DNA of 64,000 nucleotides, from assembly GCA_029194675.1 (NCBI GenBank), contig JARFXP010000004.1, positions 313,938 through 377,937 on the forward strand, written 5' to 3'. Made by a program: the position numbers and the translations under genes. The notes below the pieces were generated by a model. That model was not told the DNA's origin and made no database searches. It saw only the letters and a list, made by a program, of their open reading frames with translations. The stretch is from Nitrospira sp. (GTDB lineage Bacteria > Nitrospirota > Nitrospiria > Nitrospirales > Nitrospiraceae). Positions 8,343-17,278 of this stretch are shown in pieces (the stretch's first letter is position 1; the number at the start of each line of letters is the position of its first letter).

Positions 8343-8462
8343 ATGGCTACGCTGAACTTTAGCGTTCCATCGGACGTAAAAGATGCGTTCGAGAAAGTGT
8401 TTCGGCGGCAGAACAAGAGTGCGGTATTGACCGACCGCACGCGGCAGGGGTCGTCAAGTTAG
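8343..8462 (+). pseudogene. Truncated ribbon-helix-helix antitoxin
   Basis: 39 codons beginning MATLNFSVPSDVKDAF and including QNKSAVLTDRTR. This is the N-terminal DNA-binding part of a common RHH antitoxin type (beta strand then helix, with the NKSAV turn). Full members run about 70 to 90 residues and end in a toxin-neutralising tail; here the frame stops after QGSSS. No toxin gene follows. A ribosome site (AAAGGGAG) lies 6 bases before the ATG, so a short peptide could still be made. Confidence 0.65.
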
Positions 8463-8959
8463 GATCGGATCTTGAATTGTGCATCGCGCAGGTGGGCAGG
8501 TTCGATCTTGCCACTCAGTACCCAGCAGACAGACGCCACCGCGCGATATGGCGTTAGGATACCAATTCATTGGTGAAGGGTCTTGGGAGGAGGCAACACG
8601 TGCTCATCACACGTGATTCGACAGAAGGATCAATTTCAGGTGGTATGGCCATGTGATCTCCCCTTCCAATCCGCCGTGATGGTCCGGTCAGGAGGAGTAC
8701 CCTCTGCCATGTCGATACCGCCGGCATTCGTAGCCATGTTGCGTTCCTCGTGGATAGGTGGGCTCAGACGCTAGCAGTTTCTGAGTTGAGGTCATCAGGG
8801 AACGACGATTAGTGTTGGTAGCAATTCCTCGCTGGATCATCCGGCGGGGAGTCGGCCGCGCAGTTGGAAAAGGGCGTCGGACCCCATTGTTTTTAGCCAC
8901 CACAGGGTGAAGCGTGAGGGCACTGATCAAACGGTATAAAGTTTATCCCCAGGTAGCCA
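8463..8959. other. Non-coding stretch
   Basis: Apart from one possible 33-codon minus-strand gene (8636-8737), nothing is recognised. The segment around 8598-8619 contains cacgtgctcatcacacgtg, a short inverted repeat. The sequence near 8468 repeats the tail of the tandem repeat at 7190. Longer minus-strand frames across the segment show no family features. Confidence 0.5.
8636..8737 (-). CDS. Possible 33-residue protein
   Basis: The minus strand reads MATNAGGIDMAEGTPPDRTI and ends in SHGHTT before TGA. GAGGAA lies 6 bases before the ATG, which is the main support. There is no hydrophobic segment or known motif. It may equally be the N-terminus of a decayed longer gene. Low certainty. Confidence 0.3.
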   Translation of the reverse strand: MATNAGGIDMAEGTPPDRTITADWKGRSHGHTT

Positions 8960-10444
8960 TCAATTCGTCATCGAGAAGACCGTGTCTGCAGGAATGGATA
9001 CACTGAACGTGCCGCCGATGACCGAAATGTCAGCCGCGTGCTGCAGATTTGACGAAGCGTTAGTTTGGTAGAGGGCAAGCGAATTTACGATGGGAAGATT
9101 CTGAAACAGCCCGTTTATGGTGACCGACGAAGCGCCCGTGTTATGTCCGACGATCGAGACTTGTCCGCTGAGTGGATGGAAGAACGCCACAACGGTCACC
9201 CCAGGTATGGAATTATTCACGCCGATCCGCACAGCCCCAGGACGGATGAACCGGTTTAGCTGCGCATTGGCATAAAATCGAGCACGAGGTGTGTAGATTC
9301 CGGTGGTCCGATTGAAGGCCAGAAGACCCCAAAAGCCAAAATTGTTGTGGTGGTAATAAAAACTGTCGTAGGCGTCATAGACTAGAATGCCGGAGTAGCC
9401 GTTTACCAAGTCGCTGAGAAAGTGATCAGTGGTTACCTTGGCAAAGTTCCACTCGCCTCCGGTTACCGTGCCACCCGTGTCGCAACTTCCACACCATGCC
9501 GCCGATTCCGTCAGCCAATAGTTCTTGGACGGGAACGGTATTCCTGGGGCGGCTGAATTTTCATAAATATGCTCGCCGAAATGATCAATTCGTCCGGCCA
9601 CGAGGCTATCGGCCATCATCAGGGAGATATATCCCCTGCCGGCACTGATGCCCGCAGTATCCGGCCCGACAAGACGAATGTCGCTTAGTCCCATAGCATC
9701 CAGTTCCGTAATCAGCGCCTTGAGTATCGTGACATATTGGCTGGCATCGACACAGGGTCCCTCCCGACAGTCGTGGTCGGACTCATTCAAGGGAGCCACC
9801 AACAGGAAGTCGAGGCTCCTGACCTTGCGACCGTAATAGATCAGCGAGGCAACCATGGTTGCGAATGGTTGTTCCTTGCCGACGGTAATATGACTCGGTA
9901 CCCCAAAAACGCCGCTACCGCCCAACCAGGTCGGCGTCCAACCCATGAAATTAAGAATGATCTGATTCCCTCTAACTCCGATTAGGTTCAGAGAGCCAAT
10001 CGTATGCCAAATATCTTGCATCTTGGGTGTTTCGTACACCTGCTGCAAGGTGGCTGGATCTAGACTGTGCAGTGCCGGAATCAGAGACTCACTCGTGACC
10101 CAATCCATCGGGTCGCGGATGACCCGTATTAAGGAAGAGCCATTCGTTCTGACCAACAGATCGAGGGCGGGGATGAGTTGCCCGCCATTCCAGCTATTGA
10201 CATTGATGTTGACGCCCATCCCATCCATAGTCTGGAACGTCTGGGAACCATTGACCGTGAGGTTCGAGGTGGTCGCGCCCCCCGGGATTGGAGTTTTGGA
10301 TTTCGGGGGCGGGTTTTGCTGACCCGATCCATCGCATGCCAGAAACAGCGACAGAATTAACGCCGATACAATCAGGGGGCGCGTAGCATCCCCGCTATTC
10401 CTTGTGGAACGAGTAGCGGTAGAAAACTCAAAGTGAATACTCAC
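8960..10444 (-). CDS. Secreted glycoside hydrolase, GH30-like, lipoprotein
   Basis: 494 residues. A twin-basic start and hydrophobic stretch lead to a lipobox (LFLAC, Cys at about 37), then a Pro/Lys/Gly linker. The central (beta/alpha)8-like part opens with FQTMDGMGVNINVNSW, as in GH30-type enzymes, and shows the two expected glutamates: APLNESDHDC (acid/base) and NYWLTESAAWCG (nucleophile). A beta-sandwich follows (TVVAFFHPLSGQVSIVGHN), as is usual for GH30. Substrate not predictable. Starts at GTG, since no later start keeps the signal peptide. Alone between two gene-poor regions, which suggests acquisition. An extracellular polysaccharide-cleaving role is inferred. Confidence 0.75.
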   Translation of the reverse strand: MSIHFEFSTATRSTRNSGDATRPLIVSALILSLFLACDGSGQQNPPPKSKTPIPGGATTSNLTVNGSQTFQTMDGMGVNINVNSWNGGQLIPALDLLVRTNGSSLIRVIRDPMDWVTSESLIPALHSLDPATLQQVYETPKMQDIWHTIGSLNLIGVRGNQIILNFMGWTPTWLGGSGVFGVPSHITVGKEQPFATMVASLIYYGRKVRSLDFLLVAPLNESDHDCREGPCVDASQYVTILKALITELDAMGLSDIRLVGPDTAGISAGRGYISLMMADSLVAGRIDHFGEHIYENSAAPGIPFPSKNYWLTESAAWCGSCDTGGTVTGGEWNFAKVTTDHFLSDLVNGYSGILVYDAYDSFYYHHNNFGFWGLLAFNRTTGIYTPRARFYANAQLNRFIRPGAVRIGVNNSIPGVTVVAFFHPLSGQVSIVGHNTGASSVTINGLFQNLPIVNSLALYQTNASSNLQHAADISVIGGTFSVSIPADTVFSMTN

Positions 10445-11130
10445 ACCTAACCACGCTAGTTAAGGTTTCATACCACACCCTGCTCTCCCGAAGATGCGCA
10501 CGTAGCACCCATCTCTCCCAAAGGCTATCCCACCGTTTGTAGGGATAGGGTGAGAGCTGGCTAAATTGGGGTAGCGAAGGGGACCTGCTTTGAAGTAGTT
10601 CTCAGCCATCGATCACCGATGTCGCTGCCGCCATTCCCATCGGCTGTGGATTAGCCTACAACCATTTCTGTCTCTCTCGTCCTGCCTTCTCCAACCATTC
10701 GAACACCTAATCCTCAATAGACATCGCCACTTATGGGACCACTGCCCACACCAAATGTAGATTGTCATGAAGCCGGACTTATCCTTGGTGACGTGCTGCT
10801 CTCATTTCTGAAGTCTTCGACCTACGAGCCCGAGGAAAGCGGGCACTCGTTGTCGCCAACCATAAAGCGTCTCCGTTCGAGTGGGGCGTACGGGTGACTG
10901 GCTCAATAGCGCAGGTTCTATCGATACCCTCCAGGACTGAGACGGACTCGTGGGTGGCGAGATCAGTCACATGCAATACATCGAAGTCAAATTCGTCAAA
11001 TCGACGTGATCCCCGAGAAATCAGCTTTCAAGACCAGCTGAGATCCATCTTACTCAACAAGCCTGTTTGGTGCTGGTAACGCAGATGCTCGTGAGGGGGT
11101 GCAGTGATGGATGGAGGCGGTGGATCTTCC
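10445..11130. other. 690-bp stretch without a supported gene
   Basis: No convincing gene on either strand. A minus-strand frame at about 10779-10976 (starting MHVTDLATHESVSVLEG) has reasonable codon texture and may be a decayed coding sequence, but there is no ribosome site, no family match and no upstream continuation. The segment 10445-10600 just upstream of the GH30-like gene should hold its promoter; no clear -35/-10 pair was found. Confidence 0.45.
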
Positions 11131-11703
11131 TCAACAGCCCACAAACTTCTGTGCCTGACACTGTTGCGAGAGGCGCTGAGCTTCTGCAATCTGCGTAGGA
11201 GTCATCCGGCGTGCGAGCTTGTCTAGTGCTGATTCTTCGGACTCCTCCTCTTTACCAGTAGAGTGGGCGGCTGCGATGCTCCACCACATATACGCACGTA
11301 CATAATCCTGTGGGAGACCCCGCCCATTGGCATATAGCCACCCGAGGTTGGACTGTGCCGCCACATGCCCCTGAGCTGCGGCTTTCTCGTACCACTCTTT
11401 GGCCTTTGCATAGTTGCCCTGTTCCTTCTCATACAGGAACCCAAGGTTGTTCTGTGCGTCCGCGTTGCCCTGGGCTGCAGATTTCTCGAACCATTCCCGC
11501 GCCGTTGAGGAGTTCTGAGGGACGCTCTGACCCAGGAAGTACAGCTTCCCGAGTTTGTTCTGCGCCTCCGCGTTGCCTCGGACTGCCTGTGTTTGTAGCG
11601 ATTGCAGATCTTCTACTGAAACCGCAATCGGTGGGGAAGCTGGTGCATACTCAGAGGGAAAAATGAAAAAAGCCAAGAACGTTATTACGGGGAGCTTGCG
11701 CAT
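11131..11703 (-). CDS. Sel1-repeat protein, exported
   Basis: 190 residues. The start MRKLPVITFLAFFIFPSEYA is a signal peptide; the first in-frame ATG 12 codons upstream adds only unlikely sequence. Three or so Sel1 (TPR-like) repeats follow: AEAQNKLGKLYFLGQSV, ADAQNNLGFLYEKEQ and AAQSNLGWLYANGRGLPQDY, each about 36 residues with the A..LG..Y pattern. The last unit ends in AYMWWSIAAAHSTG and MTPTQIAEAQRLSQQC, a common ending of Sel1 proteins. Sel1 domains mediate protein contacts, often in the periplasm. Its partner is unknown and no operon is visible. Confidence 0.85.
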   Translation of the reverse strand: MRKLPVITFLAFFIFPSEYAPASPPIAVSVEDLQSLQTQAVRGNAEAQNKLGKLYFLGQSVPQNSSTAREWFEKSAAQGNADAQNNLGFLYEKEQGNYAKAKEWYEKAAAQGHVAAQSNLGWLYANGRGLPQDYVRAYMWWSIAAAHSTGKEEESEESALDKLARRMTPTQIAEAQRLSQQCQAQKFVGC

Positions 11704-11759
11704 AAATTGTAGTATGGCGTGGCCACCTGACACCGTCAAGGCTGTTTAATGAGGCGAGC

Positions 11760-11915
11760 GTGGGGCACAGGTGGGGTCGTCTTGAACCGTACAAAAACAT
11801 GGAAGGCAGCGCTTTCGTCCTCGCGCCACCCAGGAAGCTTGAGTCGCGCCTGTTAGTTGTGCTCGCGCCGCCATCCGCGCGAATCTGCCGCCTGGAGTGG
11901 GAATGGAGTTGACGC
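11760..11915 (+). repeat. Dispersed repeat A, copy 3
   Basis: Closest to 764-923: gtggggcacaggtgggg at the left, cctggagtgggaatggag at the right. It lies between the Sel1 gene and kup, not inside either, and differs from copy 1 by scattered substitutions and small indels, so the copies are old. Confidence 0.7.
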
Positions 11916-12023
11916 CAAAGCGCCTTGTTCTGACCTCCCGAACCGGCTAGGATCAAGGCCGTATGCTCGGTACTTACGTTTTGCCCCTTCTAGACCTACG
12001 CCCCTGGCCGTGCCGTCGCACCG

Positions 12024-13907
12024 ATGACTAACCTACCCGAGCGCTCCACGCCTGCGGGAATGGCGCTGGCTGCGCTTGGCGTCGTCTACGGCGACATCGG
12101 AACCAGTCCCCTCTATGCGCTGCGGGAATGTTTCCACGCTTCACACGGTTTGTCCGTCACCCTTCCAACGATCACCGGCCTCCTCTCGCTCATCATCTGG
12201 GCTCTGTTGCTGGTGGTGACGGTGAAGTACTTACTGTTCGTGATGCGAGCGGACAATCAAGGTGAAGGAGGCATTTTGGCCCTGATGGCCTTGGGACAAC
12301 GCCATCGGGAAGAGTCCGCGTTCCCCTTGCGGATCGGCCCGGTGATCGCCCTTGGCTTGCTCGGAGCTTCATTGGTCTACGGCGACGGCATCATCACGCC
12401 GGCCATCTCGGTTTTGAGTGCCGTAGAAGGAATCGAGGTCGAGACGACCGCCTATCAACCCTATACGCTGCCGATCGCCATCGCCGTGTTGCTGGTGCTC
12501 TTTGCGATCCAGTCGCGTGGCACAGCACGGCTCGGCGGATGGTTCGGGCCCATCATGCTGCTCTGGTTCCTCACGCTTGCCGCCCTAGGGATCATGAGCG
12601 CCATGCAGACTCCGGAGGTATTTGCCGCGGTCAGCCCCCACCATGCGGTCCAGTTCCTGTTGGAACATTCCACGCAAGGCTTCGCGGTATTAGGGAGTGT
12701 GTTTCTCGTCTTGACAGGAGCCGAAGCTTTGTATGCCGACATGGGGCACTTTGGGAAGGCGCCCATTCGCCTCGGTTGGTACAGCGTGGTGTTGCCGTCG
12801 CTTGTCCTACAATACCTAGGACAAGGCGCTTTGCTGGTCCGGCAACCGGAGGCGATCACGAATCCGTTCTACTTTCTCGCACCGGGATGGTTGCTCCTGC
12901 CGTTGGTCGTGCTTGCGACGATGGCGACCATCATCGCCTCTCAAGCGATGCTGAGCGGTGCGTTTTCCCTTACCCATCAAGCGATTCAGTTGGGTTATCT
13001 GCCGCGGATGGACATTCGGTACACATCCGCTTCCCAGATCGGGCAAATCTACGTGCCGGCCATGAATGTGTTCATGCTGATCGGCACCGTCGGCCTGGTC
13101 GTCCTCTTCGGCACCTCCAGCAATCTGGCCGCTGCATACGGAATCGCCGTGGCCGGCACGATGGTCATTACGACGCTGTTGATCTTCATCGTTGCTCGAC
13201 GCCAATGGAAATGGGGCTGGCCGGCCGTAGTACTCATCACCAGTCTCTTCCTGGTTATGGATCTCTCGTTTTTCGGCGCTAATGTGCTGAAGATTCCTCA
13301 CGGCGGGTGGTTACCACTGGCCCTCGGCGCCGGTCTGTTTCTCTTAATGACGACCTGACATGGCGGCCGTCGGCTCATCGCGAAGCACCTCTGGAGCAAA
13401 ATGCCGCAACTGACAGCCTACCTGAAGGAGGTGCTGGCACAGCCACTCACCCGCGTCCCGGGTACGGCTGTTTACTTGACCCAGTTTCCCGACCTCACGC
13501 CGCCGTCCTTCGTGCAGAACGTGCGGCACAATAAGGTGCTCCATGAACAACTGGTCTTCCTGACCACCACGACCGCCCGCGTGCCGACAGTCACCGGCAG
13601 CCATCACGTCCGCATCGAACCTCTCGCAAAAGGTGTTCGACGAGTCGTAGTGCAGTACGGCTTCATGGAAACACCGAACATCACCCGCCTCCTCGCGGCG
13701 TGCCGGACACAAGGGTTGGATCTGGACCTCGATCAGCCTACGTTTTTTCTCAGCCGTGTGAATTCGCTTGCGACACCGAAACCGGGCATGGCCTTGTGGC
13801 GGGAACGGCTCTTCATCTTCCTCAGCCGCAACTCCCAGCGCGCCAGCTCATTCTTCCATATTCCCGCCGAACAGGTCGTCGAGATCGGGGTGGTGGTGGA
13901 GATCTAG
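12024..13907 (+). pseudogene. kup: KUP-family potassium transporter with one in-frame stop
   Basis: Reads as a full-length KUP/HAK protein of 627 residues if codon 445 (TGA, 13356-13358) is ignored. The N-terminus ALGVVYGDIGTSPLYALRE and the YGDGIITPAISVLSAVEG segment are KUP signatures; about 12 membrane helices run to the stop and the cytoplasmic C-terminal domain (QYGFMETPNI) follows in the same frame. Family members have Trp at this place (MTTW), so TGG to TGA is the likely change. The rest shows no other damage, which suggests a recent mutation, a sequencing error or read-through. Without read-through the product lacks the C-terminal domain. KUP imports K+ with protons. Confidence 0.85.
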
Positions 13908-14222
13908 TCGGCCCAGCGAAGGTGACAATGATGCTGCCAATCGCGCCGGCCTCGATCAGCTCATTCGTCGCGCGCTCAGCATAATAATCCGCTCCTATGT
14001 TTCAGCCTCTGCTAGGCGGCAAAAGGGGGATCGCCCAGAATGAACCTTGTGACTTATCAGGACCTAAACTGAAGCTGGATAAAGCAATTGCCCGTGTGTA
14101 GCTTAATAGAATGTCAAAGTTGGCCAGTCTAGTTTCCGCTGATCCGCTGGTTGGGAGCGGACAGGTGTTTGGAATGGGGTGAACGTCCGTAGAACACGGA
14201 GCTCACCCTCACTCATCGACTG
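13908..14222. other. Intergenic, no gene seen
   Basis: 315 bases between kup and the transaldolase gene, which converge. No supported reading frame. Near 14176-14213 the sequence ggggtgaacg ... gctcacccc-like arms could form a weak hairpin and serve as a terminator for either gene; there is no T-run, so this is uncertain. Confidence 0.4.
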
Positions 14223-14870
14223 CTACTGCTGTCCTTTCGCCTTCCAGTCGTCCAAGAACTTCTTCAGTCCAGCATCGGTCAACGGGTGTTTGAAGAGCGC
14301 CTGGAATACGCTGTAAGGCATTGTGCAGATATGGCCGCCGGCTAACGCCGCCTCGACGACGTGCTGCGGATGGCGGACGCTCGCCACTAACACCAAGGTC
14401 TTGTAGTCATAGTTCTTATAGATCGTCAGAATTTGGCGAATGAGCTCCATGCCGCTAGAGCTGATATCATCGAGCCGTCCGATAAAGGGCGAGACGCACC
14501 AGGCGCCGGCTTTGGCTGCCAACAGCGCTTGTGTGGGTGAGAAACAAAGAGTCACGTTCACTCTGATGCCCTCAGCAGCCAGCCGCTTCGTAGCTTTCAG
14601 CCCTTCCGGAATCAGTGGACATTTGACGACGATGTTCTTGTGAATCTTGGCGAGCTCTTTCCCCTCCTTCACCATGGCGTCCGCTTCCACGCCCACGACC
14701 TCGGCGCTGATCGGCCCGTCCACGATCTTACACACCTCCTGCAACATTTCTCTGAAACTTCGGCCTTCCTTGACCACCAGCGAGGGATTTGTGGTCACGC
14801 CGTCGAGCAAGCCCAGGCTTGCCGCTTCGTGGATTTCCTTGACGTTGGCTGTATCGAGATAGATTTTCAT
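14223..14870 (-). CDS. tal: Small transaldolase (FSA/TalC type)
   Basis: 215 residues, the usual length of the small transaldolase/fructose-6-phosphate aldolase family. The start [10 protein letters not shown] with Asp6, GVTTNPSL at 24-31 and the Schiff-base lysine at 83 ([12 protein letters not shown]) are all in place; [22 protein letters not shown] and SPFIGRLDD follow. It moves a dihydroxyacetone unit between sugar phosphates in the pentose phosphate pathway. Which of transaldolase or F6P aldolase activity applies cannot be settled here. AGGGA lies 7 bases before the ATG. Single gene. Confidence 0.9.
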   Translation of the reverse strand: MKIYLDTANVKEIHEAASLGLLDGVTTNPSLVVKEGRSFREMLQEVCKIVDGPISAEVVGVEADAMVKEGKELAKIHKNIVVKCPLIPEGLKATKRLAAEGIRVNVTLCFSPTQALLAAKAGAWCVSPFIGRLDDISSSGMELIRQILTIYKNYDYKTLVLVASVRHPQHVVEAALAGGHICTMPYSVFQALFKHPLTDAGLKKFLDDWKAKGQQ

Positions 14871-15039
14871 GGGTGTCCCTTTCCTAGCGGAGATCGTGAT
14901 GCGATACGATTGTTATCGGTCATTTTATGGAGAACTCAATGTCAGTGCAAGGAGTCGATCCGCAAGTTTGACAGGCCTTCCAGCCGAGGATACAATTTTG
15001 CGGTTGACAGTGACCATAGATCTTGGAAGAGAAATCACG

Positions 15040-15351
15040 ATGCAACGACTTGTCTTGTTCCTGCTCTGCTTCTTCATTATTCCAGCCTGCTCAGGGAAGA
15101 ATCCCTACCTCGAAGCTTCATTGAAACCGGCCGAGCTCCAGGGAAAGGAGAAGGGGTGGTTTGAAAAAAACTGGGGTGCTCCCGATGGCAAAACTTCTCG
15201 TTTTTTTGGTGGAGAGACCTGGACCTACTATCGTATCGCCGGAGGACAATCACGGTCTCCATTCTTCAATTTCTCTCCCAATCAATGTCAGATCACCCTC
15301 AAGTTTGAGAAGGACGAGAAACTATCCGACTATTCCTATTCGGGCTGCTGA
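15040..15351 (+). CDS. Small lipoprotein, unknown
   Basis: 103 residues. The start MQRLVLFLLCFFIIPACSGK gives a signal peptide with lipobox IPAC (Cys at 17). The chosen ATG is preceded by GGAAGAG; earlier in-frame starts would bury the signal peptide. The mature part (GWFEKNWGAPDGKTSRFFGG, then TWTYYRI and FSPNQCQITLKFEKDEK) looks like a beta-rich domain of the SmpA/BamE-like or DUF type, with a W-G-x-P turn common in such lipoproteins. That resemblance is weak. Divergent from the transaldolase gene. Confidence 0.75.
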   Translation: MQRLVLFLLCFFIIPACSGKNPYLEASLKPAELQGKEKGWFEKNWGAPDGKTSRFFGGETWTYYRIAGGQSRSPFFNFSPNQCQITLKFEKDEKLSDYSYSGC

Positions 15352-15422
15352 TCAACTTAGTTCAAGAGTCTGCTGGCCTTTCCTTCCAAGGCAACGATTT
15401 CTTGTAGTTCCAGAATACACCG

Positions 15423-15695
15423 CTAGACGGGGTGCTCATTCCGAAATCTCACCGCACACTCCTGGCTACAGAAACAGTACTCCCGTCCCCCGATTATTTC
15501 GATTATTCCAATTCGCTTAGGGACGAATATGTGACACACCGGATCCTCGATCATCTGGTCTTGTTCTTCCTCTTGGACTCGCGCAGCCGGTTTCCCACGA
15601 TCATCCCCAATCGGTGTTGTGAAACCACGGAACATTTGTCGGAGCAAGAAGTAGAGAACCGTGAGGAGTAAAACGACTAGGATTAACCTATACAT
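15423..15695 (-). CDS. Membrane-anchored TRASH-like metal-site protein
   Basis: 90 residues. A single N-terminal membrane helix (RLILVVLLLTVLYFLL) is followed by a polar linker and a C-terminal domain DPVCHIFVPKRI ... EYCFCSQECAVRF. The Cys spacing (C-x-n-C-x-C-x3-C) and the YCFCSQEC turn match TRASH/YHS-type domains, which bind transition metals. The usual role is metal sensing or handling; here the site may face the cytoplasm or periplasm depending on orientation. It is a stand-alone gene near other small metal-site proteins. Confidence 0.75.
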   Translation of the reverse strand: MYRLILVVLLLTVLYFLLRQMFRGFTTPIGDDRGKPAARVQEEEQDQMIEDPVCHIFVPKRIGIIEIIGGREYCFCSQECAVRFRNEHPV

Positions 15696-15901
15696 AGTGG
15701 TCTATCGCAAAGGCGCCACAATCCTATGAAAGCCGTGGGAGCCTGTCAAGATAACCACCAGCAGGCGATCTTGAAAAACTACTGGAGGAGAGATGTGCAA
15801 ACGGCCTATGCTCATAGGTCCTATTGGGACTCTTGTCAGTGCCGTCCGGTACTTCAGGGGGGATTGGCTTACCCTATGCTCTGGTGCTAAACTGCCCTAC
15901 T

Positions 15902-16054
15902 ATGAAAACCTGCGATAAATGTCATGGGGCTATGCTACCAGAACGAGCGGTGGATTTGGACGCTGGACTGGCGATCACGGTCTTTGCCTGTTTGAATTGT
16001 GGTCGTCGGAAAGCAGCAGATCAGGAACCTCGGCCGATCACCGCTCGACATTAA
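15902..16054 (+). CDS. Small zinc-ribbon protein
   Basis: 50 residues starting MKTCDKCHGAMLPERAV and ending before TAA. Two CxxC pairs (CDKC at 4-7, CLNC at about 35-38, followed by GRR) form a zinc ribbon. Length and layout match many small uncharacterised zinc-ribbon proteins. The start is placed at the ATG directly before the first CxxC pair, since upstream in-frame residues have no structure. No strong ribosome site. No partner gene seen. Confidence 0.6.
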   Translation: MKTCDKCHGAMLPERAVDLDAGLAITVFACLNCGRRKAADQEPRPITARH

Positions 16055-16446
16055 GCCTCAGTCCCACCGTCGAACCTCAAGTCATCATCCTCTGATGAGA
16101 GGGAATGGCTGCGAGGTACTTATAGGCTCTTTACAGGCCAATCTGGTGCCATGGCACGCATCTTTCCAGATACGCCATTACCCGGCAACCACCCGCGGCT
16201 GCCATGCGGATTACAACGCCGCTGACAGAAATCCCAGAAGGCCTCGAATACTTACAGACGATTCTACTTTTCCGCATACCCGTCACCAGCCTCGAGTTCG
16301 ACAGGACTGCGAAGTCGCTTTTCGGGCAGCTGCACTTTGCACGCGAGCCAGTGAATGGAACGCAGCGCAAGTACTTACTCGGATGTGCGGTGAGGAGAAA
16401 ATCAAAACCCGCTGCTCATCGATGTTGTCAAGCGATGAAAGAGGAA
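16055..16446. other. Intergenic, no gene seen
   Basis: 390 bases downstream of dapB's stop (dapB is on the minus strand) and after the zinc-ribbon gene. Reading frames of 75 to 85 codons exist on both strands but show no ribosome site, hydrophobic segment or recognisable motif. Any terminator for the arg-dap operon should lie near 16380-16446; no hairpin with a T-run was found. Confidence 0.45.
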
Positions 16447-17250
16447 TCAACGAAGGTTTAAAACATCCATCATATCGTATAAGCCGGCCGGCTGGCGGAC
16501 GACCCATCGCGCGGCTCGTAGGGCTCCACGGGCGAACGTATCGCGGCTGCTGGCTCGGTGGGTGACCTCGATTCGTTCTCCCATACCGCCGAACAGAATC
16601 GTGTGATCGCCGACGATATCGCCGGCGCGAACGGTTTGTATTCCGATCTCTCCTTTGGTTCGCTCACCGATCAATCCCTTGCGAGCATAGACTCCGACTT
16701 GGTTCAAGTCTCGGCTCACCGAACGGGCAAGAACCTCGGCAATTTTGAGGGCCGTGCCGCTTGGAGCGTCCTTCTTTAGTCTGTGATGAGCTTCAATGAC
16801 CTCAATGTCGTAATCGTCCCCAAGTGTTCTGGCCATCTCGCCGATGACTTTGCAGATCAGGTTGATTCCCACACTCATGTTCGGAGAGAAGACGCAGGGA
16901 ATCTGCTGGGCCAATGACCTCAGCTCGTCGAGTTGAACAGCCGAAAATCCGGTAGTCCCGATGACTATGGCCCCCCGATGGTGAGCAACCGTCCGCATAT
17001 GCTCAAGCGTCGCCGCGGGAGCGGAAAAATCGATCACAACTTCTCCTCGCTCCATCAAAATGGAAAGATCTTCCGTGATGAGAAGGCCCGCACGACCCGA
17101 TCCAGCAATTTCGCCCGCATCCACTCCCAACGCGGGATGATCTTTCCCCTCTAAGGCACCAGCCAGGGTCAACGCTGTAGAATCTCGGATCAGTGACACC
17201 AGTCGACAGCCCATTCGGCCGGCTGCACCCGCTACAATGACCTTGATCAT
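16447..17250 (-). CDS. dapB: 4-hydroxy-tetrahydrodipicolinate reductase
   Basis: 267 residues, standard length. The dinucleotide-binding start reads GAAGRMG at residues 8-14. Further signatures are VIGTTGF, FSPNMSVGINLICK, and the catalytic-site stretch EAHHRLKKDAPSGTALKIAE (His-His with the lysines that bind the substrate). GERTKGEIGIQTVRAGDIVGDH is typical of the C-terminal domain. It reduces the DapA product with NAD(P)H in lysine and diaminopimelate synthesis. Last gene of the arg-lys operon, 28 bases after dapA. DapL at 39672 supplies the next specific step, so this organism uses the aminotransferase branch. Confidence 0.95.
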   Translation of the reverse strand: MIKVIVAGAAGRMGCRLVSLIRDSTALTLAGALEGKDHPALGVDAGEIAGSGRAGLLITEDLSILMERGEVVIDFSAPAATLEHMRTVAHHRGAIVIGTTGFSAVQLDELRSLAQQIPCVFSPNMSVGINLICKVIGEMARTLGDDYDIEVIEAHHRLKKDAPSGTALKIAEVLARSVSRDLNQVGVYARKGLIGERTKGEIGIQTVRAGDIVGDHTILFGGMGERIEVTHRASSRDTFARGALRAARWVVRQPAGLYDMMDVLNLR

Positions 17251-17278
17251 CTTGTCATGGACCTAGATATTGCTAGAG

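Noticed and set aside
10779..10976. Minus-strand frame near 10.9 kb
   Set aside because: No ribosome site or match; mentioned only as possible decayed DNA.
13356..13358. TGA in kup as selenocysteine
   Set aside because: The expected residue is Trp, not Cys, and no SECIS-like hairpin was seen just downstream.
14176..14213. Intrinsic terminator between kup and tal
   Set aside because: Arms are short and no T-run follows; left as a note only.
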